Positions 10,295-23,266 of a DNA stretch of 64,000 nucleotides are shown in pieces (positions within the stretch are counted from its first letter, which is position 1; each line of letters starts with the position of its first letter). A model generated the notes under the pieces. It was not told the origin of the DNA and did no database searches. It saw nothing but the letters and a program-made list of their open reading frames with translations. The stretch is from the NCBI GenBank assembly GCA_009746045.1, contig RPFO01000034.1:4371949-4435948 (forward strand), written 5' to 3'. Made by a program: the position numbers and the translations under genes. Origin of the DNA: Mesostigma viride (taxonomy: Eukaryota; Streptophyta; Mesostigmatophyceae; Mesostigmatales; Mesostigmataceae).

Positions 10295-13200
10295 CAAATT
10301 ACAACGATGTTCCGGTTCCATCAAGGCGGTTTACTGCCTGGGCTTCATCGTCGAGTTTAATCCTGCGCTGGACTGCTGCGGATACTCGCGGAATCGAGAC
10401 TAGCGGATAGAAGGGCGTAGCAGCTGATTATCGGTTTATGATGCGTTCCGGGAATGGTTGAGTTCCCAACGACGGCCGAGGCTAAGTTTATCTTGGAGGT
10501 TGTTGGTGGGCGTTTGTACGCCAGGACTAGCTGGATTGGCTGCGTGAAGGTTTCCTGAGCTATCCAGATTGCGGGCACGTTATTGGCGACGAATGAGTTT
10601 CGTTGCTGGCCTGCTACGTGTTGACGAGCGCTCCTGGCTGTTTCGCATTTCCTGATGACAAGATGTTGCGGAATCGGCTTTTAGTGATCCTTGTGGGTTG
10701 CTGGGTTTAAATGGATCGAGTTATCCAGATTTATCAAGAGTCAACTGCGCATGCGCGCGGTTCGGCATGGATCGAGTCGATCAGATCAATATTGGTTGCG
10801 TTCGATTCCGGTTTGCGGCATGGCTATGCTTTGCACCTGAGTGAAGCTACGAGTTTCAAGCGTTCGAGATTTGTCGTCAAGCGAAGGCGTTTCGCTGCCA
10901 TGGGTGGCGGTCAAGCATGTTGCTGCAGTGTTGGCTACGACAAGCTCGGCTGGTGTTGACTGTCGAGTATGCTGGCGGCGAGTTTTCGCGCATGTAGTCG
11001 ACATAGCTGCGAGCTGTGCTGGTCGCGAGCTCGAGGAGCTACGCGAGGCGTCATCTGCAAGGTTGCAGTTTGTGCGGTGTGGAGTTATCCATCGTCAATC
11101 TTTCCAGATTTATATTGCAAAGCTGCAGATTGCTGTCGAGTTCTCTTTATACCGCTTGATGAGCGATTGTGAACGGCGCTGGTGTGGGCGTGTCGGCAGC
11201 TAGAGGGTGAAGTTGTGTCGACTGCGACGAGAGAGCGTCGGCATCTGGGGAGCAGCGAGGAGAAGTTGTTCCTGGTCAATTTTCCGAGTCGCGGGTGACG
11301 GTGTCGACAAGCGGCAAGGTCGGCGGTGTTGTTGTTGTAATTAATAATGGCAGTGCTGCGCGACGTGATGATTGCATTGCTGCGACGCGAGGACGTCGGG
11401 CATCGACTGCGGCGAGAGACGGCAGCAAGAAGAGCGGATGGCCAGGCGAAGTATCGCGGGGCGACTAGAATGTCACAGGCGACCTGGCGAGACGCGAGTA
11501 TGCTGGCGCGAGTCGCAGGCGACTGGGTATGTCGCGAGCGACTGGGTGTGCCGCAGGCGACTGGGTATGTCGCGAGCGACCGGGTATGTCGCAGGCGGCA
11601 GATCTAGAGTATGTAGAGCGATGGCAAATGATGGCTGCAGGTTGCAGTTAATTGCATATTTGCTCTCAGCATTCCACTGCTATATGTGGTATGGCGCTAT
11701 GAGAATCATGGCATTGAGGCCGTGATTGCAGAACTCGTGGAGTTTGCAAGGAATTAATGGATGGTGCGTCCATCATTAGTTGGCGCGCGTGTACGTGACT
11801 GGCAGGCAGCTCCTACAAGGTCAGCATTTCCTGAGTCAGCGACTGGCAGGCAGGGATGGTTTTGTTGGTCGGGGGTAGCCAGATAACGTATAAGGCGAGA
11901 GCTGAAGGGTTCCCATAGCCGGAGGTCTCGCTGAAGACGTGCTGTTTCTGGGTCATGTATGCAGTAGCCGAAGCACAGTTGTGCTGTTCTGCGTGTGAAG
12001 GGGCTTGAGGGCCAAGTAACATGCCGTTTTCTCCACCGCTTGTATGTTGAGTGTGTCCCCGAGCGGGTGTTGAGTACATCATTCCTGTTAAGGGATATGT
12101 GAGGGACAGCCCCAGGCTCGGTCTAGCATGGTGTTGCTATTCCTTGAAGCATGAACACACTGGGGGATCAGATGCTGAATGTGTTTCCAAAATTACTGCA
12201 ATAATTTGACGGTTGTTGGTGACTGGCCTGTTTGCACAGGGTCAGGTTGAGCTCCCATGTGATCTCTGTATTGATGTGTGAGGGTGGGCAACTCACAGCA
12301 TTGTGCAGAATGCCCCTGGTCTAGTGCATGACAGGGAAGGGCACCCTTATTACAGTTGTATAAGGGTGTGGATAAGGGCCTCGCGGTTGGCCGTTACCAC
12401 CATGTGCTGGTGTGTAATTAGTGATCGAGACCCAGGAAGTACCTCTTCTGGATTGAAGTGTGGGAAGGGTCTAACAAGTGTTCGGTTTGATGTTTTGATT
12501 TGTGCCAACAATCTGAAGTCAAGCATTTGCATCTGATTTTTCAAGGTTTAGGCAGCTGGGCTTGGCGTGGTGAGCCAGGTGGAAACCAGTTGGCCATAAA
12601 TGCTTTGAGTGGTTTTGGAAACATCACCTTAGCAATAATATGCCTGTTCTGTGATCAGCCATTCAAGGACAGGTAAGCTGATGGGAGTCAGTTATACCTG
12701 GGTACCTGAGCTTTGCCAGCTGCAGGTGTAATGCAGAGGATCAGTTTGCTACAGCTGTATCGAGGCCCCAGGGTGACCCTGGCCAGGCCCCTGGGTACCT
12801 TCATATACGGTGGTTGGGCAAGCAGACAGGCAGGCTGCACCCCTGGATTGATCGGCCAAACACCAGGCCTGATCGGGTGTGCGCCTATAACTGCGTTGGG
12901 AGGATTCCCAGAGAGATTTTAATGTTGTGGTCTTGGCTAGGCAAAGCACAAGACGGTGCCAAGATGGCTAGCATGCTCATCCAGGTGCTACGTCCTGAGG
13001 CTGCTAACATTAAAGTGGATACCAATGCTCAGGTCTCTGACATGGGATCTTGGTCAGCATACAGGAGAACTGCTGGTCGGTGAGCCAAGTTGCCCCTGGG
13101 TGTCTAGCTTTGTGTTGGGACACACGTGGAAAGGGCCTCAACATGCCTTAGGGGAAAATTAACAGTTGGTTAATAAACCCTAACTTTCCAGTGTTAATGG

Positions 13201-14700
13201 AAAACTGATGATACCCGATATGCACTGGCAGGTTGCCAGAAAATATAACCGTTGGCAGCATTGCTCCTCATCCAAGCAGTGTTCATGGTATATTCTGCAA
13301 TATCACTCCTGTATTTACAGTTTATCCATAATAGTGTTCCCCCATACTATGTACAAGACCTGCAGGGTCTGTTGCAAGGGGGTTCCTAATCCTGGATTCT
13401 CCAATGTGGTACGTTGGAGTGTTGCTGGGTCCAGAGTTCTGTGTCTGCAAGTGAACCTGAGATGCTGTCAGCTTCAGCTGCCCAGTGATACCTGTCGAGC
13501 TTGAAGGTGATGAACCAGAAATCCAGAAATCCAGATTTCCAGAATTCAAGAGTTCCAGAGTTCCAGAGATTCCAGTTTCCAGAGATGCAGACCAGTGTCC
13601 TGAGGGGGCTAATAATATTGTCAAGTGGATCCAGATTTTCCTGTTGAGTTCAGGCTGTCAGAGTGGCAGGAGGTAACTACCTGAGTGTTGCCAGGGGATA
13701 CATACATGGCTGAGTGCCAGATTTATATTTGTCTCCCGTTTTGGCAGTTGCTTACATATATGGTTTCTTGTAGCAACCATGCTGCTTTGGGGAATTATTA
13801 TGTCCTCAAAAAGAAAGAAAATGTTGGAACAGTGCAGCATGTTTAAAGTTGGCTACCAGATGGAGAAGAAACCAGATTATGTTTGAAGGGTTGGCACAAG
13901 CTTCCTGAAGAAAATTTCCAGTCTACAAGGTCCGGGACTATGGAGCCTGCAGAGGATGCTTCAAGAGCAATCTGAAACCTGCTGAATGCTGAAGGCCGAC
14001 TGTGGAGGGTATATACAGATCAGCATCTGCATACGTGAGTTGCTGATGATGGATGTGTGATTCCAGTTGACCCTGTCCCTGGCCTGTGCATGTTCAGATT
14101 GATTGCTGTATGACAATCAGCATATGGAAGTTGTGATGGTTCCCAGGTGTGTTGCTGTAAAACCATAGGATTTGGTTTCCTCCTAGTTTGGAGTTGGCTG
14201 GCCTGGAAGTTATGATTGATCCCAGATGTGATGCTGTGAAACCATATAGTTTGGTTGTCTCCTCATTATGGAGTTGGCTGGTCTTGGGATGATTTACTCT
14301 GTCCACGACTGTTTTGCTGTAAAACCATGGATTTGGTTTCTCCCAGGGTGATATGGGAGTTGGCTGGTCTGAGGACATGTTTCAGGGACTGAAAAACCTT
14401 ACTGATGTTTGACCTGGGTGTTACACTGTCAGATGTGATATGGATCTGTGCACGAGGTAGCCCAAGGTTGGCTCCACGGTGTGGTGCCTTATTCAGCCTG
14501 GGTGGGGTTTTCTTCTCAGTGCCTCTATCATCTGATGCTTATGTGTACCCTGCAATGATGGTTGCTTCATGGTTATCAGTATGGTTGTTCCTGAATGAGT
14601 TTCAGCCTGACATGTACAGTTTGTATGTGAGGGTTGATCTGTGCTCTGGATAAGGGCATATGTGGCAGGCTGAAGGACCTACGAGAGGGGATCTGGACAA
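10295..14700 (+). other. Element B degenerate internal region
   Basis: No convincing gene. At 11480-11600 there are short direct repeats of CGACTGGGTATGTCGC. From 12740 to 13120 the sequence follows the INT-PR linker and protease start of A (18600-18930), including the codons for VDTNAQVS, but with shifts and stops. At 13505-13590 there is a low-complexity CCAGA-rich stretch. From 14130 to 14370 a unit of about 95 bp with AAACCATAGGATTTGGTTTC and GGAGTTGGCTGG is repeated three times. Confidence 0.6.
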
Positions 14701-14923
14701 TCTAGCCTAAGAATAACATTACGTTGTTTGCTGGATTTGCTTCAGATATGTATCCCTTGGTCCTTGCCACTAGAGATGTTAGTGCTTATCACGACATGTC
14801 CCAAGTTGAGAGGCATGTGGGCGTGGTTTGTTAGCTGCCACCTGTGGGCCCTATCATTGATGATGCACAGCAGAATGCCTGATGAGGTGCTAAGGATGAG
14901 AAGCCTCGATCGTCATAGCCCAG

Positions 14924-15478
14924 TTGGTGGAGAGTACCCCTGATCTGATTTTGTCTGGGATTGACTTTGCCCAGCCTAACACCTTGGAGATCTTTGTTGA
15001 CAGTTCCATGGATGCTCGCCAGGTCACTAAGGTCAGGGGGAGATCTGCTGCTCTGTTTGCTTTCTATCAGAGCAGGGCAAGTTTGTTCAGCTGGTACAGC
15101 AGACTGCAGAAGAGGGTCTGTATCAGTTCAGATGTGGCAGAATGCAGGGCCATATGTGAGGGGATCCAGTCCAGCTTGTACATAAAGGAGTTAATGCTGG
15201 AGCTGGCTTCAGTTACCCCTTGGTCCTTGCAGATGGAGACGTTGTTGCTAACAGACAGCACGGGTATGGTCCAGTTTGTTCACAAGCAGCTGGCCAGAAG
15301 CCGGGATCTGGGTTATTTGTTGCTAAAGGAGTTGGCCAGTTTGGTTGACTTGAAGCATATCCCTGGCGAGGAGAACCCTGCTGATGCATTGACCAAGCTG
15401 CCACACAAGGCCCCAGCCCAGTACAATGTACTGAGGAAGCTCATGAATGCTGACTGTCAAGTCGGTCTATCTGTCTAA
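14924..15478 (+). pseudogene. Element B RNase H
   Basis: 184 codons, nearly the same as 20280-20837 in A. Acidic residues are visible: Asp in IFVDSSMDA, Glu in DVAECRA, Asp in LLTDSTGM, Asp in NPADALTKL. The RT that should precede it is missing; 14728-14920 holds only a scrambled remnant of the connector. The ORF is intact but cannot act as a complete polymerase, so I treat it as a fragment kept by recent divergence from A. Confidence 0.75.
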
Positions 15479-16096
15479 AAGCTGAGAGCTGGGTGCTTAA
15501 GTCTCTGGATATCAGGCTGGGAGCTTGATTGTACATAATCCTGAGCACACCTTGAGGGGTGAGACATGTCTCTGGTGTGGGAATGTCTGACATTGTCTCT
15601 GATGGAGAGATGTCTATCTGGGGTTTTCATCTCAGTCTGAGGTTTCCCCAGATCTGTGGTTTGTGGGCGGGGTTCGATTCCCTGGTGCCGTCTTAAGGCG
15701 GAGTTTCACGGACTGGCTGACCCATCCACCATGCTGGTGAGGTGGCGACAGGTCCCCTGATTTTCCACGGTTGGAATGAGTATAGGAGCTTGTGTTTTGC
15801 ATGTGCTTCGCGTAGATGTTGTGTCTGGTTCGATAAGGGGCAGCAGACCGGCGCCGACTCCCGTCTGGGGGTCAGCAATGTTTTCTGATGAGCTGTTGTG
15901 GGTGATCTGTGGGGTTTCGCCTAAGGTCCTGAAGGTTGTACATACTTCTCAAGTTCTTCACTGAACACCTATGGGCTGCCACAGTTGGCCAACCTCTTGT
16001 ACATGGGTAACACAACGAGCCTCCCGGGAAGGGATAGGGACTCATTGTAATTTGTTTGTGCTCCTGAACCAGTATGGGTGCTATGTACATATAATA

Positions 16097-16216
16097 AGGA
16101 ATCCAAGCTGACTGTCATGCCCAGTGGGTTGTGACTTGTAGTCGGGGAGGATGTCCAGGAATCCAAGCTGACTGTCATGCCCAGTGGGTTGTGACTTGTA
16201 GTCGGGGAGGATGTCC
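16097..16216 (+). repeat. 60-bp tandem duplication in the 3' UTR of B
   Basis: Two identical 60-bp units starting AGGAATCCAAGCTG. The matching place in A (about 25651-25712) has one unit, so this is a duplication specific to B. Confidence 0.9.
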
Positions 16217-16285
16217 AGTACCCATTGTGTGTGTTTGTATGTAGACTTGTGTGAGCTGCTACAGCTCAAGAAAAGAAAGGATTGG

Positions 16286-16985
16286 AGTTAACGCCAAGCG
16301 CATTGGCGTGTTCCTGATTCGGCATATCTCTACGATTCCAGCGGCACCGGAACGAGTTCATTCCGACAAGTATCAAGAAAGTTATGGTGTTCCGACTTCC
16401 CGGTCGCGCGCGAGCGCGAGCCGGCTATTCTTCTAAGTCGTGCGTGAATATGTGCCGACGGCATATGGGGTCGACAGTAATTCCTGGGCTGACAGGAATT
16501 AGGTGCTGAACCTACGACGGTATTGGATTAATACGTCGTACGCAGGAAATAGGAACCTTAACCTGTGGTCTGTTGGTACCGCAGGCTTAGTCCTGGACTA
16601 TTGGGTGCAGACGCAATAATCACTGTGGACTGTACTCTGTGGTCACTGTGCCTGTATGGCAGACCTACTGTATAGGATCTGGACGCTGTACAGGTTGTTA
16701 ATACTGTACCGGGGGTGTTAATACTGAGCAGGCCTACGAGGCTGCTCAGGCCTAGCAAAGCACAGTGCACAAGTATATAAAGAATAGGCCAGTGCCAACT
16801 GATTAGATCTCTTGCGAGCCCGTCTCACGTGTGTTGCCTTGACTTGGCAAACTCGTGTCTAAGCACTCACGTGCACGAGTGCTGTAAGCCTATATATTTT
16901 AACCAAGCTCCATTCCAACCATTCTCATGATGAATCTATCCGCGCGCATTGGAATCTATCTATCCCTACACATTGCGCTTTAACT
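16286..16985 (+). repeat. Element B 3' LTR
   Basis: 700 bp, uninterrupted, starting AGTTAAC after the purine tract ending GGATTGG, and ending TTTAACT before GACAC. Confidence 0.93.
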
Positions 16986-17240
16986 GACACCGCCGAAGTC
17001 GGGGCATCCCAGTTTGACTTCAAGAGGGTGGGTGGTCCTCCCAAGGCTGGGCCCAGCAGTGGGACCTCACGGGACATCAGTCAGGTGGAATGTTATTTCT
17101 GCCAAGGGAAGGGTCACTTCAGGAATGAGTGTCCCTCGTACCTGAGGCAGGAAGGTCAGAGCAAGCCAGCTCAGGGTGGCAGCAAGGAGAAGGCTGGTCC
17201 ATCCCAGGACAAGGGCAAGGGCAAGGCTGCTGATCATTGA
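16986..17240 (+). CDS. Element A gag, zinc-knuckle end
   Basis: Continuation of the Gag of A after element B. The frame opens with DTAEVGASQFDFK and reaches one clean knuckle, CYFCQGKGHFRNEC (CX2CX4HX4C), then a Lys/Gly/Gln-rich basic tail. It binds the element's RNA. It stops at TGA 17238-17240 (CAT TGA CTT). The next codons stay open in the same frame straight into Pol, so Pol would be made by reading through this one stop. Element E has the same arrangement. Confidence 0.8.
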   Translation, partial: DTAEVGASQFDFKRVGGPPKAGPSSGTSRDISQVECYFCQGKGHFRNECPSYLRQEGQSKPAQGGSKEKAGPSQDKGKGKAADH

Positions 17241-20170
17241 CTTGAGCCTGCACACATCCCTGAACCCTGGAGGGTGCCCCCAGGGGTGTGTAATGTAGCT
17301 GCTAGTGACGGCAGTGAGGGGCAGCCCCATGCTCTAGTGACAGAGCCTATTGGACACGATGGGGCAAGCTTGGTTACCACAGAGAGTATGCCAGCTGTAG
17401 CTGCAGTGGTTACTCGCCAACGTGCCCGCCATGGCGGTGCTGAGCCTGAGGTAGGACCTGGTGATGTGGACCCAGGTGGATCTCAGAAGCATTCTGACCG
17501 TGCAGGACTGGCACAGGATGGTCAGGATGAGGATAGGGCTGGAGACAGTCTGACAGGCACGACCCTGGTGCCTCCTGTACATAAGGGATCTGTACATACC
17601 TTGAGTGCTAATAATGACAATAAAAGATTTTCTCTCTTGTATGACATTGCCTCAAGGTTGCATACCATGTTTGGCCATGCAGCTCAGTCTTTGCAAGTTG
17701 CTAGACGGCTGGGAGGAAGTGAGTTGTACTCCATCTGCCAACAGGTTGCTCAAGCTTGCAAGTGCAGGCTAGTTGCTAGAAAGCCCAAGCAGTCTCATAT
17801 GCCAGGACTCCTATTTTGCAGCCAGGCCATGTGCAGGTAGATATTCAGAGAATCAGGGGTTTGAAGCTGCTGGTGGCAGTGGACAGATATACCAAGTACA
17901 AGACCCTAGAGATCCTGCCTGACATGGAGAAGCCTACATTAATTGCTGCTCTGAAGTTGACAAGGAGCAGGTACCCTGGGTTGTGGAGTTGCTGCAGTGT
18001 GACATTCAGTTTGAGTGCTGTGAGAACCTGCCAGAGTTTCCAGAGTTGCTGATTACACCCAGGGAGAGCCACGGCCAGCAAGGGGTGGTGGAGAGAGCCA
18101 TCCAAGAGATCAAGACTGTGCTGCTGGTGGAGAGGATTCCAAGGACGTCATCTGCCATTGTGACATCTGCATGGCTACGTTCTGTGGAGGATAGGCTGAA
18201 CCTCAGGACTCCCATGTTCTTTGGTGACATTGCCATCAATCCTCTTATGCTGCACACCAGGATGCTGCCAGCTGATGCTGAGCAGGCATGGAAGGAGAAG
18301 CTAGAGGCCAAGTTCCTCAAGCTGAGGCAGAAAGACAAGGGCTGGAGTGTCCTAGAACCTAACGTTGGACAACAGGTTGTTGTGTGGAAGGAGCCAAGCT
18401 TTCCAGGGAAACGTGGCAGCTGGCATGATGGGGTGGTGACCCGAGTAGAAGCCGCTGGCCATAAGTGCTGGGTGGCCATTGATGGCTCCCAAGCAGTGCA
18501 CCGTCTGTCCTGGTCAAAGATCCGTCCCCGGGGAGGTAATCAAGGAGACCTCTTCCAGGTGCCCGTTGGTGTACAAGGCGGGGGTGACGTGGAACTTCCT
18601 GATCAGGGTGCTACAGCTGTATCGAGCCCTCAGGGTGACCCTGGCCCGGCCCCTGGGGTACCTTCACATACGGTGGTTGGGCAAGCAGGCGGACAGGCTG
18701 CACCTCCGGAACGGCCCGACACCAGGCCTAGGGGTGTGCGTCTATCAGATATTGTACAGGCTTTGCAAAGAGCCAAGAAGGAGCCTAAGGTGTCCAAGCT
18801 TGTCCAGTTGGATGAACCTGAGGTAGCTGCCATGGAGATAGATACCAATGCACAGGTTTCTGTCATGGGACCTCAGCATACAGGAGAACTGCTGGTCGGA
18901 GAACCAAGTTGCCCCTGGGTGTCTGATTTCAGTGGTAGGACGCATCTAAGGGTGTTGGGAGAGGTTACTGCCCCTGTCATGGGTGTGGATGTGACCTTCC
19001 TTGTCCTAGAGGACTATGATGGCCCTGTGATTTTGGGTCAGAATTTTCTGGGCAATCCTGGGATTTCTATCAGAGCTACAGCTCTGAGAAGAGATGGCTG
19101 GGGGATGATTCCCCTAGAAAATTTCAGGACAACATTTCCAGTCAGGTGCAGGGCCAAGCCGGTCAAGGGTGTAAAATGGGATGAAGGGGAGGTGCCCCCA
19201 GCAGCCAGGTTGGTGATTCCAGCTGTGTTGCACCCCAGCAGTATTGGCATAACTCACAGGAGCCTTGCTGCACACTCTCCTTTGACATATGACCAGCTAG
19301 TCCAAGAGATGAGCTCGCCTACTTTGTTTGAGGCTTGGAAGCTCGCCTTCTCCAAGGCATTGGAGGAGTGGTTGCAGTTTGAGTGTGCTGCACCAACAGA
19401 CAGACGTCCCCCAGCATCAAGGAAGCTTGCTTTGAGATTTGTGCTGAAGAGGAAGGTTGTGGATGAGGTATCAGTGCCCCATGTCAGGCCTGTCCTGAAT
19501 GAGTATCACGGCACGGGGAGTCTACCAGGAGAGGAGCTGTACACGCCAGGGATGCTCACACGACACATGGAGAATTTTGCTATGTCTCTACGTGGGGTTG
19601 CTGAACAGGGGAGCAGCTATGTCATCAGTGCTGCTGGACTTCAAGAGGGCATTTTTAAAATCTGATCCAGAAGTAGCCAGGAGGGTGTGGAAGCAGGATG
19701 AGCCTTACTGTGTTGAGGTCCCTGCCATCTGGAAGCTGGAGCTGCATCAACAATTCCTGGTTATTCTGAAGGGCCTGGAAGGACTCAGGTCGAGCCCAAT
19801 CATCTGGAGACTCACGCTGCAGGAAGCTCTGATCAGTGAGTGTGGCTTGAGAGTGTCTTCAGTTGATCCCTGTTTGCTGCTGGCCCAATGGGAGGGTCTG
19901 CCAGTGTATGCTAGTTTGCATGGAGATGATCTGCATTTGCTAGCCCCCACGACCTGGCTGAAGAAGTTTATTCCTGTCATCAGTGGCAAGTTTTCACTGG
20001 GCAAGGAGCTGTGGCAGGAACCCAACAAGCCTGTAGTGTTCTGTGGAATGCAGGCTACCCTGTTCAGGAGGGATGGGGAGTGGAGTATCAGGCTTCAGGC
20101 TGGAGGAGATTATAAACAGACCATTGTGAAGGCCTTGCCAGAGAAGATCACCCAGGCTGCAGGACCTTGA
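17241..20170 (+). pseudogene. Element A pol: INT, PR, RT (frameshifted)
   Basis: Starts in frame with Gag after the UGA. INT: zinc-binding SRLHTMFGH and CQQVAQAC (about 17660-17760); after a shift near 17830, catalytic Asp in VQVDIQ; after another near 17985, Asp in LLQCDIQF and Glu in GVVERA, 29 residues apart. A C-terminal INT domain (VVVWKEPSFPGKRG) runs to about 18530. PR: EIDTNAQVSVMG (about 18838), SDFSGRTHL, and VILGQNFLGN (about 19030), which resembles the ILG motif of Gypsy retropepsins. RT: pre-RT block, RFVLKRK and VRPVLNEY; after a shift near 19575, DFKRAFLKSDP and the active site LHGDDLHLL (about 19915-19940) instead of YxDD. It ends at TGA 20168-20170. At least three shifts make it inactive. 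Confidence 0.85.
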
Positions 20171-20171
20171 G

Positions 20172-20837
20172 TTGAGAGGCATTTGGGCCTGGTTTGCCAG
20201 CATCTGTGGTCCGTCTTTGATGGTCCATAGCAGAATGCCTGATGAGGTGCTTGAGGATGAGAAGCCTCGAGTCATAGCCCGATTGGTGGAGAGTACCCCT
20301 GATCTGATTTTGTCTGGGATTGACTTTGCCCAGCCTATCACCTTGGAGATCTTTGTTGACAGTTCCATGGATGCTCGCCAGGTTACCAAGGTCAGGGGGA
20401 GATCTGCTGCTCTGTTTGCTTTTTATCAGAGCAGGGCAAGTTTGTTCAGCTGGTACAGCAGACTGCAGAAGAGGGTCTGTATCAGTTCAGATGTGGCAGA
20501 ATGCAGGGCCATATGCGAGGGGATCCAGTCCAGCTTGTACATAAAGGAGTTAATGCTGGAGTTGGCTTCAGTTACCCCTTGGTCCTTGCAGATGGAGACG
20601 TTGTTGCTAACAGACAGCATGGGTATGGTCCAGTTTGTTCACAAGCAGCTGGCCAGAAGCCGGGACCTGGATTATTTGTTGCTGAAGGAGTTGGCCAGTT
20701 TGGTTGACTTGAAGCATATCCCTGGCGAGGAGAACCCTGCTGATGCATTGACAAAGCTGCCACACAAGGCCCCAGCCCAGTACAATGTACTGAGGAAGCT
20801 CATGAATGCTGACTGTCAAGTCGGTCTATCTGTCTAA
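20172..20837 (+). pseudogene. Element A RNase H
   Basis: Read in another frame directly after the stop at 20168. The connector (RGIWAWFASICGPSL) is followed by RNase H with Asp in IFVDSSMDA, Glu in DVAECRA, Asp in LLTDSMGM and the final NPADALTKL. It ends in QVGLSV at 20837. It would be the C-terminal domain of Pol; a one-base change near 20167 separates it from RT. Confidence 0.85.
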
Positions 20838-21084
20838 AAGCTGAGAGCTGGGTGCTTAAGTCTCTGGATATCAGGCTGGGAGCTTGATTGTACATAATCC
20901 TGAGCACACCTTGAGGGGTGAGACATGTCTCTGGTGTGGGAATGTCTGACATTGTCTCTGATGGAGAGATGTCTATCTGGGGTTTTCATCTCAGTCTGAG
21001 GTTTCCCCAGATCTGTGGTTTGTGGGCGGGGTTCGATTCCCTGGTGCCGTCTTAAGGCGGAGTTTCACGGACTGGCTGACCCAT

Positions 21085-23203
21085 GGCATCGGCCTTTAAC
21101 ATGGCATCGGAATGAGGGGGGTTGTGATCTTTCCCAATCGGGCAAATTTTTGCCTGGGCAGCATTTCGGCAAGAACTTTCGGAATTCTAATCCGTTGGTG
21201 CCACTCAACATGTCCACGGAATCAGCATCAAATTGCGCATCTATTGAACCAAGTCCGGCGTCGTTCCGTGGAGTATTGCGTCGGCTACGAATTTTCTTGC
21301 GGCAGGCCCTGTTTGCTCCGAATTTCGACCTTAAACGACCTCTTGCATGAGCTTCACTAAACATTCAGATTTCTACATTGTCGGCACTTGGGCGCAGCGG
21401 TTCACGCTTTATTTTATTACCCTGGGTGACTACCGGTTGCCAGCCGTGACCAGCCTTGCAAAGCCCAAGACCCCTTTGTTCTTCTGAGAATACAACGAGC
21501 TTGATGGCGCCTATATAAAGCGACCACAAATGTTTTAAACGGTGGGCCACCTTCCAGGCGACATGGGGTTTCTTTTTCCTAGTTCCAGCCAAGCATTATT
21601 CAGATTTTTTGCCAGTCGCCATGGTTTGGAAGCACCATCGTACATGAGCAGCTATGCACGGACCACTACAACGGCATCAACTACAATGCTCCATCCCACG
21701 TCGGTGCGGGGAAATCTTGCAGCATCCACCTGGTTCTCCTCTCGCACCCTTGGCTTTTCTTCAATGGGAAACAGCTCGTTTAAATGCCGCTCGCCAGCCG
21801 CAGCAGCCGTCATTAGTTAAGTGGCCAGTGACAGCCAACTGCCGCACGCAGCCGTAGTGCAGTACCCAGCACGCGCCATACAGCATGATAGGATATAGTA
21901 GCAGCAGTCAGCCACACACCACAGCCTGACTCGCTTGTGGTAGTTGTTGCAACCAGCTGCAGATACCTACCAGCACCCCATCAGCATGGCAGCACACAGT
22001 CGCAGCAGCCAGCAACACACAGCAGCCTGATCAGCTCTTAGTAGTAGTTGCAGCCAGCTGCACGTACCTGCCAGCCAAATCGCCACTTCAGACCAGCATC
22101 AATGCCACCAGCCAGCAGTACGCAGCCGTCTAGTCAGCGGTTAGTAGTCACTGCAGCTAGGTGCCTGTAGCTGCTCACACCCACTGCGGTCGTCGCCAGC
22201 TCCTGATAAATGATTCCAGAGCGACTCCTGCCATTACCAGCTTTTACGTCCACGATTTCTGCTGATTATTACTCCAAGGGGGGCACCCTTCCAGGGGCAT
22301 CTACACACGGGGCCGAGCTGGATCCAGTCCTTGTTTTTTTTTTTTTTTCCCAGTATTTCTACGTGACCTGGGGCACCCTGTTCTTCACCTGGCGCACTCC
22401 CAGGGCCACTTGGGGGCCATGTGACCCTTAGCTCCAACTGCTACTCTTGCCTATTTCTCCTTTCAGCATGACCGGGTTAGCCGTGTAAGGGGGGGAGAGC
22501 TTGGGTTTCTTTATACCCGACTACCCTCACTATCCATGTGTTACTTGCCAGGGGGGGTGAGCTTGTATACGGCATTTGGTGCAAGGGGCATGTCAGGAAT
22601 ATGCCCCAATATGCCTGACAAGTCTAGCACTTACTAATCTAGATAAAGTTCGGGTAGTCCGTAGTTAAGTCAGAACAACCTACAACGCCAGTATGACTGC
22701 GTAGAGCTCATGTTTGGCTACAACTTTGCCACTAGAATCACCTTGATCTGAGCTCTAGGTAGAAAGTTATGAGTCTTTTCATATATATGTGCCTGGTCAC
22801 TATACGGCACTGTAGTACAATCCATGTCGTGTCATGTGGCGCATGGCCCATATAGGACAGGCGCCAATAATTCAATTCGTGGCACCTGGACCGTCAGCTA
22901 GGCGTACCTAATTCTGTCTGCCATGGTACAACCATGATTTGCCAGCAGGCAGCATCTAGCACTGGTTAAGTGTTGCCTAGCTGTCATGTTAAGTTAATTA
23001 TGTTGTGGTCCTGCCGACCAGCCATATAGGTGGTGGCTGGGCTACACGCCAGACATCCTCTCTGACCACCACTGTTCTAGAAAATGGCACCTTTCAGCCA
23101 TGGTGGTTGACAAAATATTTCCATCATGACAAAGTCGTAAATGAGGTCATCATTATTAATGTAATATCAACAACCTCCCATGGTCACAGCATGACATTTT
23201 TGA
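21085..23203. mobile_element. Insertion X in the 3' UTR of A, class unknown
   Basis: 2119 bp absent from the matching place in B (about 15725). The trinucleotide CAT stands on both sides (21082-21084 and 23204-23206), compatible with a 3-bp target duplication, but the ends (GGCATCGGCC... and ...ATTTTTGA) show no clear inverted or direct repeat. Inside are a CAGC-rich stretch (21780-22150), a T-run at 22331-22347 and no recognisable protein. It could be a non-autonomous DNA transposon or a composite. Confidence 0.5.
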
Positions 23204-23266
23204 CATCCACCATGCTGGTGAGGTGGCGACAGGTCCCCTGATTTTCCACGGTTGGAACGAGTATAG

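Larger units (their letters stand above)
7315..16985 (+). mobile_element. Element B: degraded non-autonomous relative of A, inserted in the gag of A
   Basis: LTRs at 7315-10294 (split by element D) and 16286-16985, about 700 bp each and nearly identical, with AGTTAAC...TTTAACT ends. The duplication GACAC is at 7310-7314 and 16986-16990. Removing B brings the two halves of Gag of A together. Its inside (10295-16285) has no Gag, INT or RT, only relics of the linker and protease (about 12740-13120) and an intact RNase H ORF (14924-15478) very close to that of A. The LTRs are as young as those of A while the inside is wrecked, so B probably moved with proteins supplied by a relative such as A. 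Confidence 0.9.
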
